Assembly: GCA_003499925.1 (NCBI GenBank)
Contig: DNRQ01000052.1
Location: 1-25,957, forward strand
DNA: 25,957 nucleotides
From: Geobacter sp.
Lineage (GTDB): Bacteria; Desulfobacterota; Desulfuromonadia; Geobacterales; Geobacteraceae
Direction of reading: 5' to 3'
Part shown: one piece after another, positions 1 to 7,234 of the stretch
Numbering within the stretch: the stretch's first letter is position 1
How the letters are laid out: every line of letters starts with the position of its first letter
Notes under the pieces: generated by a model
Told to the model about the DNA's origin: nothing
Database searches by the model: none
The model's input: only the letters and a program-made list of their open reading frames with translations
Program-made: the position numbers and the translations under genes

Positions 1-1
1 G

Positions 2-937
2 GAAGCGGGCTTCTTCGGCGTGGCTCCCGGCACCTCGTTGAAATCCAACCCCAACGCCATGCTCTCCGCCGCCAGCAACACCATCTTCACCAACGTGGCG
101 CTCACCCCGGACGGCGACGTCTGGTGGGAGGGGATGACCGATACTCCGCCGGCGCAGCTCACCGACTGGCAGGGTAACGCCTGGACCCCGGACTCCGGCA
201 GGAACGCGGCACACCCCAACTCCCGTTTCACCTCTCCGGCCAGCCAGTGCCCCTCGATCGACCCGGAATGGGAAAACCCCAAAGGGGTGCCGATGAAGGC
301 GTTCGTCTTCGGCGGCCGGCGCAACAACGTGATCCCGCTGGTGTACCAGGCCTTCAACTGGAGCTACGGCGTCTACCTCGCCGCCACCATGGGTTCCGAG
401 ACCACGGCAGCCGCCGTAGGAGCCATCGGCAACGTCCGGCGCGACCCCTTCGCCATGCTGCCGTTTTGCGGCTACCACGTCGCCGATTACTTCAACCACT
501 GGCTGCAGATGGGGCGTACCACTCCGAACCCGCCGCGCATCTTCAGCGTCAACTGGTTCCGCAAGGATGCCAACGGCAAGTTCCTCTGGCCGGGCTTTGG
601 CGAGAACATGCGCATCCTGAAATGGATCGTGGACCGCGCCAACGGCCGCGGAGCATCGGTGGAAAGCCCCCTGGGGTGGATGCCGCGCTACGAGGACATC
701 GAGTGGTCCGGACTGGACAACGTCTCCCGCGAGCAGTACCACGAACTGATGTCCATTGACAGGGACGTCTGGAAGGAGGAGATCCTCTCCCACGAGGAGC
801 TGTTCGTCAAGATGTACGACCGTCTCCCCAAAGAGTTCCTCCATATCCGCGAACTGATCCTGTCGGGTCTGTGGCGCTCACCGGAACACTGGGAACAGTT
901 CACCCCGGCTCCCGAGGACGACGGCTATAACGACTAA
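2..937 (+). CDS. pckG: Phosphoenolpyruvate carboxykinase (GTP), C-terminal part, 5' end outside the window
   Basis: This is the 3' half of a GTP-dependent PEP carboxykinase, which interconverts oxaloacetate + GTP and PEP + CO2 + GDP in the cytosol, at the entry to gluconeogenesis. The reading frame is open from base 2 and encodes 311 residues; family members are about 600, so roughly half is missing upstream, including the P-loop. The visible part begins with EAGFFGVAPGTS, a family signature, followed by NTIFTNVA, AHPNSRF, FGGRR, DPFAMLPFCGYH and the nucleotide-pocket stretch NWFRKDANGKFLWPGFGEN. These match my recollection of vertebrate PCK1 almost position by position. The gene ends in a strong terminator, then a complete ATP-type PEP carboxykinase follows on the same strand. 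The two enzymes are not homologous in length or motif order, so this is not a duplication. The family call is very secure. Confidence 0.96.
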   Translation, partial: EAGFFGVAPGTSLKSNPNAMLSAASNTIFTNVALTPDGDVWWEGMTDTPPAQLTDWQGNAWTPDSGRNAAHPNSRFTSPASQCPSIDPEWENPKGVPMKAFVFGGRRNNVIPLVYQAFNWSYGVYLAATMGSETTAAAVGAIGNVRRDPFAMLPFCGYHVADYFNHWLQMGRTTPNPPRIFSVNWFRKDANGKFLWPGFGENMRILKWIVDRANGRGASVESPLGWMPRYEDIEWSGLDNVSREQYHELMSIDRDVWKEEILSHEELFVKMYDRLPKEFLHIRELILSGLWRSPEHWEQFTPAPEDDGYND

Positions 938-979
938 CCAGGCAGCCGGCATCGGATACCGGCAGCACTGAAACAGTGA

Positions 980-1010
980 AAGGCCCCGTTCGAAAGAGCG
1001 GGGCCTTTTT
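980..1010 (+). terminator. Rho-independent terminator after pckG
   Basis: A 9-bp stem (AAGGCCCCG at 980-988 with CGGGGCCTT at 999-1007) surrounds a 10-base loop and runs into a T tract. It lies 42 bp past the pckG stop codon and separates the transcripts of the two PEP carboxykinases. Confidence 0.9.
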
Positions 1011-1033
1011 GCGTCCCGGGTACTGTTGCACTG

Positions 1034-1061
1034 TTGCATTCATTGGTTCACCTGTTATCTT
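1034..1061 (+). promoter_or_regulatory. Possible sigma-70 promoter for pckA
   Basis: TTGCAT (1034-1039) and TATCTT (1056-1061) are separated by 16 bp, about 40 bp upstream of the GTG start. The match to consensus is moderate. A promoter is expected here because a terminator lies just upstream. Confidence 0.35.
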
Positions 1062-1102
1062 TTTACCTGGCAAGAATCCGACCACAGGTGAGGAGAGGCA
1101 AC

Positions 1103-2692
1103 GTGAAATTGAATGACATAACCAGGGGGACCGGCCTGGAGGAACACGGCATAAACAACGCGAACCTGATCTACTGGACCTCGCCTACCGCCGTGCTCTA
1201 CGAGCAGATCGTGAAAAGAGGCGAGGGACTCATCTCGCACCTGGGCGCCCTGGCCGTCAAGACGGGGCACTACACCGGAAGGGCCGCCAACGACAAATTC
1301 ATCGTGGACGAGCCTTCCAGCCATGACCAGATCAACTGGGGCAAGGTGAACCGCCCCTTCGACCCGGCGAAGTTCGACCTCCTCTACAAGAAGATGACCA
1401 TCTACATGCAGGGGCGCGACCTGTTCGTGCAGGACTGCTTCGCCGGCGCAAGCCCCGAGCACCGGCTCCCGGTCCGGATCATCACGGAGCGGGCCTGGCA
1501 CTCGCTGTTCGCCCGCAACATGTTCCTGCGTGCCACCCCCTCCGAGCTGCTGTCGCACCGCTCCCAGTTCACCGTGATCGACCTCCCTGCCTTCCATGCC
1601 CAGCCGAGCGCGGACGGCACCAACTCCGAGGCGTTCATCATCATCAACTTCGCCAGGAAGCTCGTCATCATCGGCGGCACCAACTATGCCGGCGAGATCA
1701 AGAAGTCGATCTTCACCGTGCTGAATTACCTTTTGCCGCAAAAAGGGGTGCTGTCGATGCACTGCTCCGCCAATGCCGCGGCAAACGGCGAGGTGGCGGT
1801 ATTCTTCGGCCTCTCCGGGACCGGCAAGACCACCCTCTCCGCAGCGCCGAACCGGCTCCTGATCGGCGACGACGAGCACGGCTGGAACGACAAGGGGGTC
1901 TTCAATTTCGAAGGGGGGTGCTACGCCAAGGTGATCAACCTCTCCAGGGAGTCCGAGCCGGAGATCTACCAATGCACCAGGAAGTTCGGCACCATCCTGG
2001 AGAACGTGGCGATCGACACCATCTCCCGCAGGATCGACCTGGACGACGCCTCCTTCACCGAGAACACCAGGGCCTCCTATCCGATCAGCCACATCCCGCA
2101 GATCGTCCCCTCCGGGAGCGGCGGGCATCCGACCAACGTGATCATGCTCACCTGCGACGCCTTCGGGGTGCTCCCTCCGATAGCGCGCCTGACGCCGGAG
2201 CAGGCGATGTACCACTTCCTCTCCGGCTACACGGCAAAGGTCGCCGGCACCGAGGCCGGCATCACCGAGCCTCAGGCGACTTTTTCCGCCTGCTTCGGGG
2301 CGCCGTTCATGGCGCTGCGTCCCTCGCGCTACGCGGAGCTTTTGGGGCACAAGATCGGCGTGAAGCAGGTGAACTGCTGGCTGGTCAACACCGGCTGGAG
2401 CGGCGGCGGCCCGGGGGTCGGGAGCAGGATGAGGATCGCCTACTCCCGGGCACTGGTGAACGCGGCGCTGGACGGGACCCTGAGCGCCGGCGCCTTCGTG
2501 AGGGAGCCGATCTTCGGCCTCGACATTCCCACCGACTGTCCGGGGGTGGCGCAGGAGGTCCTCAACCCGAGAAACGCCTGGGCCGACAGGGGAGCCTACG
2601 ACGCGGCCGCCACAAGGCTGGTCGAGATGTTCAGGAAGAACTTCGAGCAGTTCAGGGGGACCGTTTCCCCGGAGATCGCCGGGGTGCTCTAA
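1103..2692 (+). CDS. pckA: Phosphoenolpyruvate carboxykinase (ATP)
   Basis: This is an ATP-dependent PEP carboxykinase (oxaloacetate + ATP to PEP + CO2 + ADP), a cytosolic gluconeogenic enzyme. The 529-residue length is normal for the family. The kinase-1a P-loop GLSGTGKTT is at residues 236-244 (Lys242) and the kinase-2 metal-binding stretch LIGDDEHGW at 253-261. Further family stretches are GALAVKTGHYTGRAANDKF near the N-terminus and NCWLVNTGWSGG near residue 430. The GTG at 1103 is chosen because AGGAGAGG lies just upstream and the product then begins VKLNDI, as in related enzymes. The frame stays open upstream to an ATG at 1034, but that would place the start inside the promoter region. 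It follows the unrelated GTP-type enzyme on the same strand, an uncommon pairing that suggests separate regulation or opposite net directions (inference). Confidence 0.96.
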   Translation: MKLNDITRGTGLEEHGINNANLIYWTSPTAVLYEQIVKRGEGLISHLGALAVKTGHYTGRAANDKFIVDEPSSHDQINWGKVNRPFDPAKFDLLYKKMTIYMQGRDLFVQDCFAGASPEHRLPVRIITERAWHSLFARNMFLRATPSELLSHRSQFTVIDLPAFHAQPSADGTNSEAFIIINFARKLVIIGGTNYAGEIKKSIFTVLNYLLPQKGVLSMHCSANAAANGEVAVFFGLSGTGKTTLSAAPNRLLIGDDEHGWNDKGVFNFEGGCYAKVINLSRESEPEIYQCTRKFGTILENVAIDTISRRIDLDDASFTENTRASYPISHIPQIVPSGSGGHPTNVIMLTCDAFGVLPPIARLTPEQAMYHFLSGYTAKVAGTEAGITEPQATFSACFGAPFMALRPSRYAELLGHKIGVKQVNCWLVNTGWSGGGPGVGSRMRIAYSRALVNAALDGTLSAGAFVREPIFGLDIPTDCPGVAQEVLNPRNAWADRGAYDAAATRLVEMFRKNFEQFRGTVSPEIAGVL

Positions 2693-2809
2693 CGGGTCGC
2701 CCCTGGTGCGGTGCTAATTAGCAGGCCGATCCCGAAAACTCATTACCCAGGTTGCGTAGCACGGAGCGCACTGATATCATTAAACCAACCAAGCACGCAG
2801 GAGGGGACC

Positions 2810-3019
2810 ATGAAAGGGCCGCATTCGGATATCTGCGACAGGACGGAAAGAAAGGACGAGCGGGTCAAAGTGAGGAATCGGAACACCGGCGAGGTCGGGC
2901 TCAGCTTTGGCTGCACCATAGAAGGGGATACCGTGCAGGTTGAACTTTCGGACGGCAGCCTGGACAGCTGGCGCGAGGATGACTGCGAAGAGGTGTCAGG
3001 CAAGCAGCCGGAAGCGTGA
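2810..3019 (+). CDS. Small acidic protein of unknown function
   Basis: This gene encodes a 69-residue soluble protein that I do not recognise. The ATG at 2810 has an excellent ribosome binding site (GGAGGGG) directly upstream, and the gene ends 41 bp before a perfect terminator, so it is very likely expressed. The middle of the protein reads as a short beta-rich unit (VKVRNRNTGEVG, then GDTVQVELSDGS, then SWREDDCEEV). The alternation of charged and hydrophobic residues suggests a small SH3-like or Tudor-like barrel. It has two cysteines near the N-terminus and C-terminus and no signal peptide. It lies 117 bp after pckA with no terminator between them, so it may be read from the pckA transcript. 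No function can be assigned. Confidence 0.72.
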   Translation: MKGPHSDICDRTERKDERVKVRNRNTGEVGLSFGCTIEGDTVQVELSDGSLDSWREDDCEEVSGKQPEA

Positions 3020-3060
3020 CCGACCGGCAGGGAACATCGATTAACTGGAGCGGCATCAAG

Positions 3061-3092
3061 AGAGCCCCGTGGCGACACGGGGCTCTTCTTTT
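3061..3092 (+). terminator. Rho-independent terminator after the small acidic gene
   Basis: An 11-bp perfect stem (AGAGCCCCGTG at 3061-3071 with its complement at 3076-3086) has a GCGA tetraloop and is followed by TCTTTT. It closes the pckA-small-gene transcript and marks the left edge of the accessory-looking segment. Confidence 0.92.
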
Positions 3093-3150
3093 GCGTGATC
3101 CAGGTTGGTGAACCCGACATCGTTGGGTTACGCGATGAGGCCGCTACCGA

Positions 3151-3288
3151 GGTGGGGGAAGCCTCCGCTGGCAGTACTTGAATCTCCTGAAACGGGAGTT
3201 AAGCATTCCCGACACCAAAAACAGGCAGGCATTCCACGTGCCGCTCTCCACCCAGGCCTGGGAGATACTGAACACAGCAAGGAGTTGA
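3151..3288 (+). pseudogene. Decayed tyrosine recombinase (phage-type integrase) fragment
   Basis: One frame translates to SLRWQYLNLLKRELSIPDTK followed by NRQAFHVPLSTQAWEILNTA, R, S and a stop. This matches the stretch in tyrosine recombinases that follows the first catalytic arginine: the LRW-x-D-I/V-D box, the I-x-DTKN strand containing the catalytic-region lysine, and the VPLS box. There is no start codon, no N-terminal arm-binding domain, no H-x-x-R or catalytic tyrosine box, and a stop ends it at 3286-3288. The bases just upstream (GCCGCTACCGAGG) could be a frameshifted remnant of the usual GLRRGE segment. It is therefore a relic that cannot encode an active enzyme. Its place beside a toxin-antitoxin pair suggests a former mobile element. 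Confidence 0.6.
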
Positions 3289-3552
3289 CTGAAACCCTTT
3301 TCAAAACGTCACTTATCATTTTTTTAAACTTTGCATATTCTAGGGGTCGCGGGGCAGGGAGAGGGTCGCCAGCGCGGTGGATTTCACCCCCGGAGCGTTC
3401 GGTTTCTGCCTTGTCCAGCATTGCGCGGGCGGCGCTTGCCAACCACCGCCTGGCTCGCGGTCGGCCATTTTTGTCATCCGCTCTGGCAAGGCGAAAAAAG
3501 TGCGGCAGGGATCGACAGGGGTCGGCTAAGCCGGTCATGACTGTGAGAGGAG
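3289..3552. other. Non-coding stretch, no gene recognised
   Basis: Overlapping open frames run on both strands here, but none has a plausible ribosome binding site, a recognisable motif or a natural start, so I read none as a gene. A short AT-rich patch lies near 3315-3345. The stretch may be further decayed mobile-element DNA. Confidence 0.5.
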
Positions 3553-4797
3553 TCAGGCCATCAGGACGCGTGCCTTGCGCATCCTCTGCCCGGCGACCCG
3601 GATGATCTCATCGACAATGGCCGTATCCCGGTCGGTACCCCTGAACGAGTCGGCCAGGGGGCCGATTGCGGCAGAGAGCTGGTCGCACAGCTCAAGCAGC
3701 TGCGCCCGTACGGCGCGCCGGCCGATTCCCGCCTCCAGGGCAAACCCCAGAAGATGGTCCGCCGTCAGGTAGCGGGGGTCTTTCTGCCCTCCCATCTTCA
3801 TGGCGAACCTGTTGTTGACCCGCTCATACACGGCGGTGCTGAGCAGGTCGTAGAAGGGGGCCAGCCGGACGGTCCCGGCGCGGTAGAGAAAGGAGAGATT
3901 CTTGGCGTGCGCATCGGCATTGCCGATCAGGAAATTGAACAGGGCCCATCGGAGCAGGTTGAGCGAATCCAGTATCGGCTCGGCGCTCCACTCCTGCACC
4001 AGCTTGAAGCAGGCCGCAAAGCCGGGCCCCCCTTCCTGCTCGTATTTCATTTCGGGTATAACCCCCAGGGCCTGGCAGAAGTCCTCCTGGTGCAGGCGCT
4101 CGATGCTTCCGGAGGCAAGCCGGGCGCGGTCGTAGCGCTCGATCAGGTAGACCTGCTGTCCGGCGATGTCGACCACCTCCGCCCTCGGCACCGGCAGGCC
4201 AACTCTTTGCGCCAGGTTCATGCAAAACGCCTCGTTGACCACGGTGCCCTCAAGCCGCTCGATGGCGGTCTTGAGGATGTGGGACGAGGGGGCGTTTCCC
4301 TCCGGCACGAAAAACTTCCCCTCCTCGACGTAGAGCGGGAGCTTGTTCTGTGCGCCGGCCAGGGAGAGCCGGACCCCTTCCTCGCCGGCCAGAAGCGGGT
4401 GCGCCGGCAGGGTGGCAAGCTCCCGGGACAGATCCTCGGGGGAGATGGGACGGTAGTGTCCCGAGGAGCCGGGCAGTGCGCCGGGACGCAGCAGGGAAAC
4501 CGCTCCGGCGCAGTCCCCCCCGATCCCTTCCAAAAGGGAGAAGACGTTTTCCTGTGAAACGCCGAGCTGCCGCGCCACCTGGCGGCGGATTTCCCCCTCG
4601 GGGAGCAGGTTGGCGAAGAAGGCCCGCGTGGCCGTGTCGTCGAAGGCGCACTCGCGTAGCGGCAAAAGCCGCGACAGCGGCAGGGCGCCGGACCCGGCCA
4701 GATATTCCCCGTCGTACCGGAAGCCGAGCCTGGCGCCGTTTCGGTCCAGTTCGCCTACCAGCTGACCATTCCAATAGACCTGCAGAGTCTCCGGCAT
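3553..4797 (-). CDS. hipA: HipA-family serine/threonine kinase toxin
   Basis: This is a HipA-type toxin, a Ser/Thr kinase with a PI3K-like fold. In E. coli HipA phosphorylates glutamyl-tRNA synthetase and induces growth arrest; the target here is unknown. The 414-residue length is close to the usual 410-440. The N-terminal subdomain (1-110) contains FANLLPEGEIRR. LSLAGAQNK at 144-152 corresponds to the E. coli SIAGAQEK loop, and Ser145 is the likely autophosphorylation site. RLHQEDFCQALGV at 234-246 follows. The catalytic stretch IGNADAHAKN at 291-300 carries Asp295, and APFYDLLS at 313-320 supplies the metal-binding Asp317. All key residues are present, so the kinase should be active. The ATG directly abuts the hipB stop codon, so translation is coupled to the antitoxin. 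No terminator is visible downstream. Confidence 0.94.
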   Translation of the reverse strand: MPETLQVYWNGQLVGELDRNGARLGFRYDGEYLAGSGALPLSRLLPLRECAFDDTATRAFFANLLPEGEIRRQVARQLGVSQENVFSLLEGIGGDCAGAVSLLRPGALPGSSGHYRPISPEDLSRELATLPAHPLLAGEEGVRLSLAGAQNKLPLYVEEGKFFVPEGNAPSSHILKTAIERLEGTVVNEAFCMNLAQRVGLPVPRAEVVDIAGQQVYLIERYDRARLASGSIERLHQEDFCQALGVIPEMKYEQEGGPGFAACFKLVQEWSAEPILDSLNLLRWALFNFLIGNADAHAKNLSFLYRAGTVRLAPFYDLLSTAVYERVNNRFAMKMGGQKDPRYLTADHLLGFALEAGIGRRAVRAQLLELCDQLSAAIGPLADSFRGTDRDTAIVDEIIRVAGQRMRKARVLMA

Positions 4798-5073
4798 CTA
4801 GTGCTCCTTGAAGGGATCGGCGGAGCGCGGAAAGACATAGAGCTCAAGCCCCATCTTCTGCAGGACCTGCAGGGCCTTGCCCAGCTCCGCAGTCTCCTTC
4901 CCGTTCTCCAGCTGGGAGAGGAACTTGGTGCCGACCCCCGTCATTCCGGCGGCGACCTCCTGCCGCAGGCCTATTTCCTTCCGTTTCAACCGGATCACCC
5001 CGCCCAGTTGCTCGGCATTGGCTATCCTGCCGTAGGCGGCTGCCTTTTTGGTATCGTCGCTATCTGTTGCCAT
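4798..5073 (-). CDS. hipB: HipB-family XRE antitoxin and autorepressor
   Basis: This 91-residue helix-turn-helix protein precedes hipA with no gap. HipB proteins bind the cognate HipA and repress the operon. The XRE domain covers about residues 22-75: RLKRKEIGLRQEVAAGM forms helices 1-2, and GVGTKFLSQLENGKETAELG holds the recognition helix and the family-typical LENGK. The C-terminal tail (LELYVFPRSADPF) resembles the HipB beta-strand that joins the dimer. I chose the ATG at 5073, which has GTAGAGGGG just upstream. An in-frame ATG at 5103 would overlap the predicted -10 element and operator 1, so it is less likely. Autoregulation is supported by three repeated dyads in the upstream region. 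Confidence 0.9.
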   Translation of the reverse strand: MATDSDDTKKAAAYGRIANAEQLGGVIRLKRKEIGLRQEVAAGMTGVGTKFLSQLENGKETAELGKALQVLQKMGLELYVFPRSADPFKEH

Positions 5074-5087
5074 GGCCCCCTCTACTT

Positions 5088-5100
5088 TTCCGTACGAACA
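5088..5100 (-). promoter_or_regulatory. hipBA operator copy 1
   Basis: TTCCGTACGAACA is the proximal of three related 13-bp sites. It lies immediately downstream of the predicted -10 element, where bound repressor would block initiation. It is the most divergent copy. Confidence 0.6.
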
Positions 5101-5129
5101 CATTACGTCTGCCGGGTCAAAATTGTCAA
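5099..5129 (-). promoter_or_regulatory. Predicted sigma-70 promoter of hipBA
   Basis: On the minus strand a perfect TTGACA (5124-5129) is followed after 19 bp by TAATGT (5099-5104). The spacing is longer than ideal. The elements are bracketed by operator copies 1 and 2, as expected for an autorepressed toxin-antitoxin operon. Confidence 0.5.
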
Positions 5130-5135
5130 TAATTA

Positions 5136-5148
5136 TTCCGTACAGACA
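5136..5148 (-). promoter_or_regulatory. hipBA operator copy 2
   Basis: TTCCGTACAGACA lies just upstream of the predicted -35 element and shares 11 of 13 bases with both other copies. Confidence 0.65.
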
Positions 5149-5185
5149 AATTTACCACTACAACCCTACTGCGACCAGCCGACAT

Positions 5186-5198
5186 GTCCGTACCGACA
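5186..5198 (-). promoter_or_regulatory. hipBA operator copy 3
   Basis: GTCCGTACCGACA, with the preceding T, forms the dyad TGTC-n-GTAC-n-GACA, the best palindrome of the three. It lies 50 bp upstream of copy 2, close to five helical turns, which would suit repressor multimers or looping. Confidence 0.65.
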
Positions 5199-5204
5199 TA
5201 TGTA

Positions 5205-5510
5205 ACTCGGTGCACTGGCTGCGCAAGAAGAGATGGGAAGGAGGCGGCATCCCGTTTGTAAAGATGAGCGCGGGGCGCAGTCCGATACTCGGAAGAAACG
5301 GTCCTGCAGTACATCGAGGCGCACTTCCGCGTCAGCACGAGCGACAGCGGGGAAAGTAGGCGCGCGCACTCTGCCGTGGCGGCCGTTGCCGGAGCGTCGC
5401 AAAAAAGGTTGTAGTCCTTGTGCAGGACCGGCAAAATCGAATAAGGGACCCTACTTCAGGGAAAGAGAGGGGACCGGCAGAAAATAGCGACGATGGCAGG
5501 AGGCATAAGA
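5205..5510. other. Intergenic stretch without a supported gene
   Basis: No frame here has both a start signal and a recognisable motif. A plus-strand frame without a start (5292-5414, beginning EETVLQYIEAHFRVST) has protein-like composition and may be the 3' end of a lost gene, but I cannot name it. Confidence 0.4.
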
Positions 5511-5545
5511 AATATCCGGCACACCTTGCGGGGTGGCCGGATATT
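5511..5545. terminator. Long hairpin downstream of hisG
   Basis: AATATCCGGC (5511-5520) pairs perfectly with GCCGGATATT (5536-5545), and CACC/GGTG extend the stem after one bulged base. No clear T tract follows on either strand, so it may be a terminator for hisG, whose stop is about 100 bp away, or a stable inverted repeat. Confidence 0.5.
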
Positions 5546-5646
5546 CGAGATCATATTGTTATCTTATCGTCGATTTTTTGCCCTACATAATTCAGTACAT
5601 AGTGATTTTCTCTAATGTATAAAACGAATGATTTTAGCATGTTAGG

Positions 5647-6522
5647 TCATATAATCTTGTTCAGCGAGTACTCCACGATCCCTTCGGCGCCGAGCTTGAT
5701 CAGTTCCGGGACGATGCGGCGCACTTCCTTCTCCGGCATGATGCTCTCGATGGAGACCCAGTCCGAATTGTAGAGGTGGGAAACGGTGGGATTGTTCAGG
5801 CTCGGCAGGATGCTGGTGATGGCCGGAACACGGTCTCCGGGCGCGTTCATCTTGACCCCGACCATCCCCTCTGCGCGGAGCGCGGACTGGAGCAGCGTGG
5901 CGATCTGCTCGATCTTGGCCCGCTTCCAGGGATCGGCCCAGGCAGCCTTGTTGACGATCATCACCGGCACCGATTCCATCAGGTCGCAGACGATGCGCAG
6001 CCCGTTCGCCTTGATGGTGGAGCCGGTCTCGGTCACCTCGACGATGGCGTCGCAAAGCCCCTCGACCACCTTCGCCTCGGTGGCGCCCCAGGAGAACTCG
6101 ACGTTCACCGGGATGTTGCGCTCGGCAAAGTAGCGCTTGGTGAAGCCGACCAGCTCGGTGGAGATGGTGGCGCCGTGCAGATCCTCAGGCCCCTGCACCT
6201 TCGAGTCGCGGTTTACCACCAGCACCCAGCGGGCGGGACGGCGCGACACCTTGGAGTAGACCATCTCGCAGACTTCAACCACGTCCGACTCGTTTTCGCG
6301 CACCCAGTCGCGGCCGGCGATGCCGACGTCGATGGTGCCGCGCTCCACGTATTTCCCCATCTCCTGGGGGCGGATCAGGGAACATTTCATCTCCTCGTCG
6401 TCCACACCGGGGAAATAGCTGCGCGACGAGATGGAGATCTGCCAGCCGGCCTTCTTGAACAGCTCGACCGTGGCGCCTTCCAGGCTTCCCTTCGGGATGC
6501 CGATTTTCAACAGGTTGTCCAT
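5647..6522 (-). CDS. hisG: ATP phosphoribosyltransferase, long form
   Basis: HisG catalyses the first step of histidine synthesis, condensing ATP with PRPP. At 291 residues this is the long form: a catalytic part (about 1-215) plus a C-terminal ACT-like regulatory domain (about 216-291) that binds histidine, so no HisZ partner should be needed. The start GIPKGSLEG (8-16) is typical. The PRPP-binding stretch DAIVEVTETGSTIKANGL is at 158-175, and the C-terminal domain contains VGVKMNAPGD and PTVSHLY. The ATG at 6522 has AGAGGGG upstream; an in-frame ATG at 6549 lacks this. HisI lies upstream on the same strand, and a 142-bp inverted-repeat element sits between them. Confidence 0.95.
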   Translation of the reverse strand: MDNLLKIGIPKGSLEGATVELFKKAGWQISISSRSYFPGVDDEEMKCSLIRPQEMGKYVERGTIDVGIAGRDWVRENESDVVEVCEMVYSKVSRRPARWVLVVNRDSKVQGPEDLHGATISTELVGFTKRYFAERNIPVNVEFSWGATEAKVVEGLCDAIVEVTETGSTIKANGLRIVCDLMESVPVMIVNKAAWADPWKRAKIEQIATLLQSALRAEGMVGVKMNAPGDRVPAITSILPSLNNPTVSHLYNSDWVSIESIMPEKEVRRIVPELIKLGAEGIVEYSLNKII

Positions 6523-6569
6523 TTGATACCCCTCTGATATTGAATTCAAAAAAGGAAGAAGCTAAAACT

Positions 6570-6711
6570 TTGCCACGGAGACACGGAGACGCGGAGTAAT
6601 CAAAAGCTTTTGAACAAGGAAGAACAAATCGAACCATTATAAACAATAGATTTGTAAGTTTCATTCCCCTCGGTTTTTGCCTTTCTCCGTGACCTCCGTG
6701 TCTCCGTGGCC
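6570..6711. repeat. MITE-like inverted-repeat element between hisI and hisG
   Basis: The left arm (TGCCACGGAGACACGGAG from 6571) is inversely repeated by the right arm ending CTCCGTGTCTCCGTGGC at 6710. The arms are about 25 bp with a few mismatches and flank an AT-rich centre of about 88 bp. The CCACGGAGACACGGAG word is, from memory, a common dispersed intergenic repeat in many bacterial genomes. The centre holds a minus-strand TATAAT (6636-6641) pointing towards hisG. Confidence 0.75.
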
Positions 6712-6727
6712 AACCTTGCCCTGTTTC

Positions 6728-7105
6728 TTATTTTTTATAGACCTCGGCGGGATCGAAGAGCGGGTTCGAGTGTTCCACCCAGCCTCCCTCCTCGTATTTC
6801 ACATAGAAGCAGCTCCGGTTCCCGGTATGGCAGGCAGCCGGGCCGTTCTGCTTGACCTTGATCACCACGGTATCGGCATCGCAGTCCGTCAGCACCTCGA
6901 CGACATCCTGGGTATTGCCTGATTCCTCCCCCTTCATCCAGTACTTGTTACGGGTCCGGCTGAAGAACCAGGTCTTCCCCGACTCCAGTGTCAGGTTCAG
7001 GGTCTTCTCATCCATGAACGCGACCATCAGTACCTCGCCGGTCTCGTTGTCCTGGATAACCGCGGGGATCAATCCACCCATCTTTTCGAAATCGATCTTT
7101 ATCAT
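6728..7105 (-). CDS. hisI: Phosphoribosyl-AMP cyclohydrolase
   Basis: HisI opens the adenine ring of phosphoribosyl-AMP in the third step of histidine synthesis. It is a zinc- and magnesium-dependent cytosolic dimer. The 125-residue protein is the monofunctional form, without the HisE pyrophosphohydrolase domain found in fused versions. The metal site is visible: DCDADTVVIKVKQ at 74-86 supplies Cys75 and the aspartates, and GPAACHTGNRSCFY at 88-101 supplies Cys92 and Cys99. FFSRTRNKYWMKGE (47-60) is the substrate-binding stretch. The ATG at 7105 follows AGAGAAG, and a near-consensus promoter lies 50-75 bp upstream. HisG follows on the same strand after about 205 bp, so the two probably share this promoter. 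Confidence 0.96.
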   Translation of the reverse strand: MIKIDFEKMGGLIPAVIQDNETGEVLMVAFMDEKTLNLTLESGKTWFFSRTRNKYWMKGEESGNTQDVVEVLTDCDADTVVIKVKQNGPAACHTGNRSCFYVKYEEGGWVEHSNPLFDPAEVYKK

Positions 7106-7152
7106 AGCTTCTCTCAGTCCTTATGCGGCGTTTATTGTCAAAAAAGTAACTT

Positions 7153-7181
7153 TTCATACACCTGCGCAAGCCCTGTGTCAA
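7153..7181 (-). promoter_or_regulatory. Sigma-70 promoter of hisI (and hisG)
   Basis: A perfect TTGACA (7176-7181) and TATGAA (7153-7158) are separated by exactly 17 bp on the minus strand, giving a short leader before the hisI ATG. No attenuator-type leader peptide rich in histidine is visible. Confidence 0.8.
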
Positions 7182-7234
7182 TAGTTATAACAGCGGCAGC
7201 CGGCAAACGACCTTATCCGATCCAACGCCATATT

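Noticed and set aside
1055..2350. 431-codon minus-strand open frame opposite pckA
   Set aside because: It is an antisense shadow of the high-GC pckA gene: its composition is Gly/Arg/Val/Asp-rich, it has no RBS and no motifs.
3128..3538. 136-codon minus-strand frame in the accessory segment
   Set aside because: No motif or RBS was seen, and its 3' part overlaps the integrase relic that reads on the plus strand.
5074..5103. Upstream start (ATG at 5103) for HipB
   Set aside because: It would overlap the predicted -10 element and operator copy 1 and has no RBS, whereas the ATG at 5073 does.
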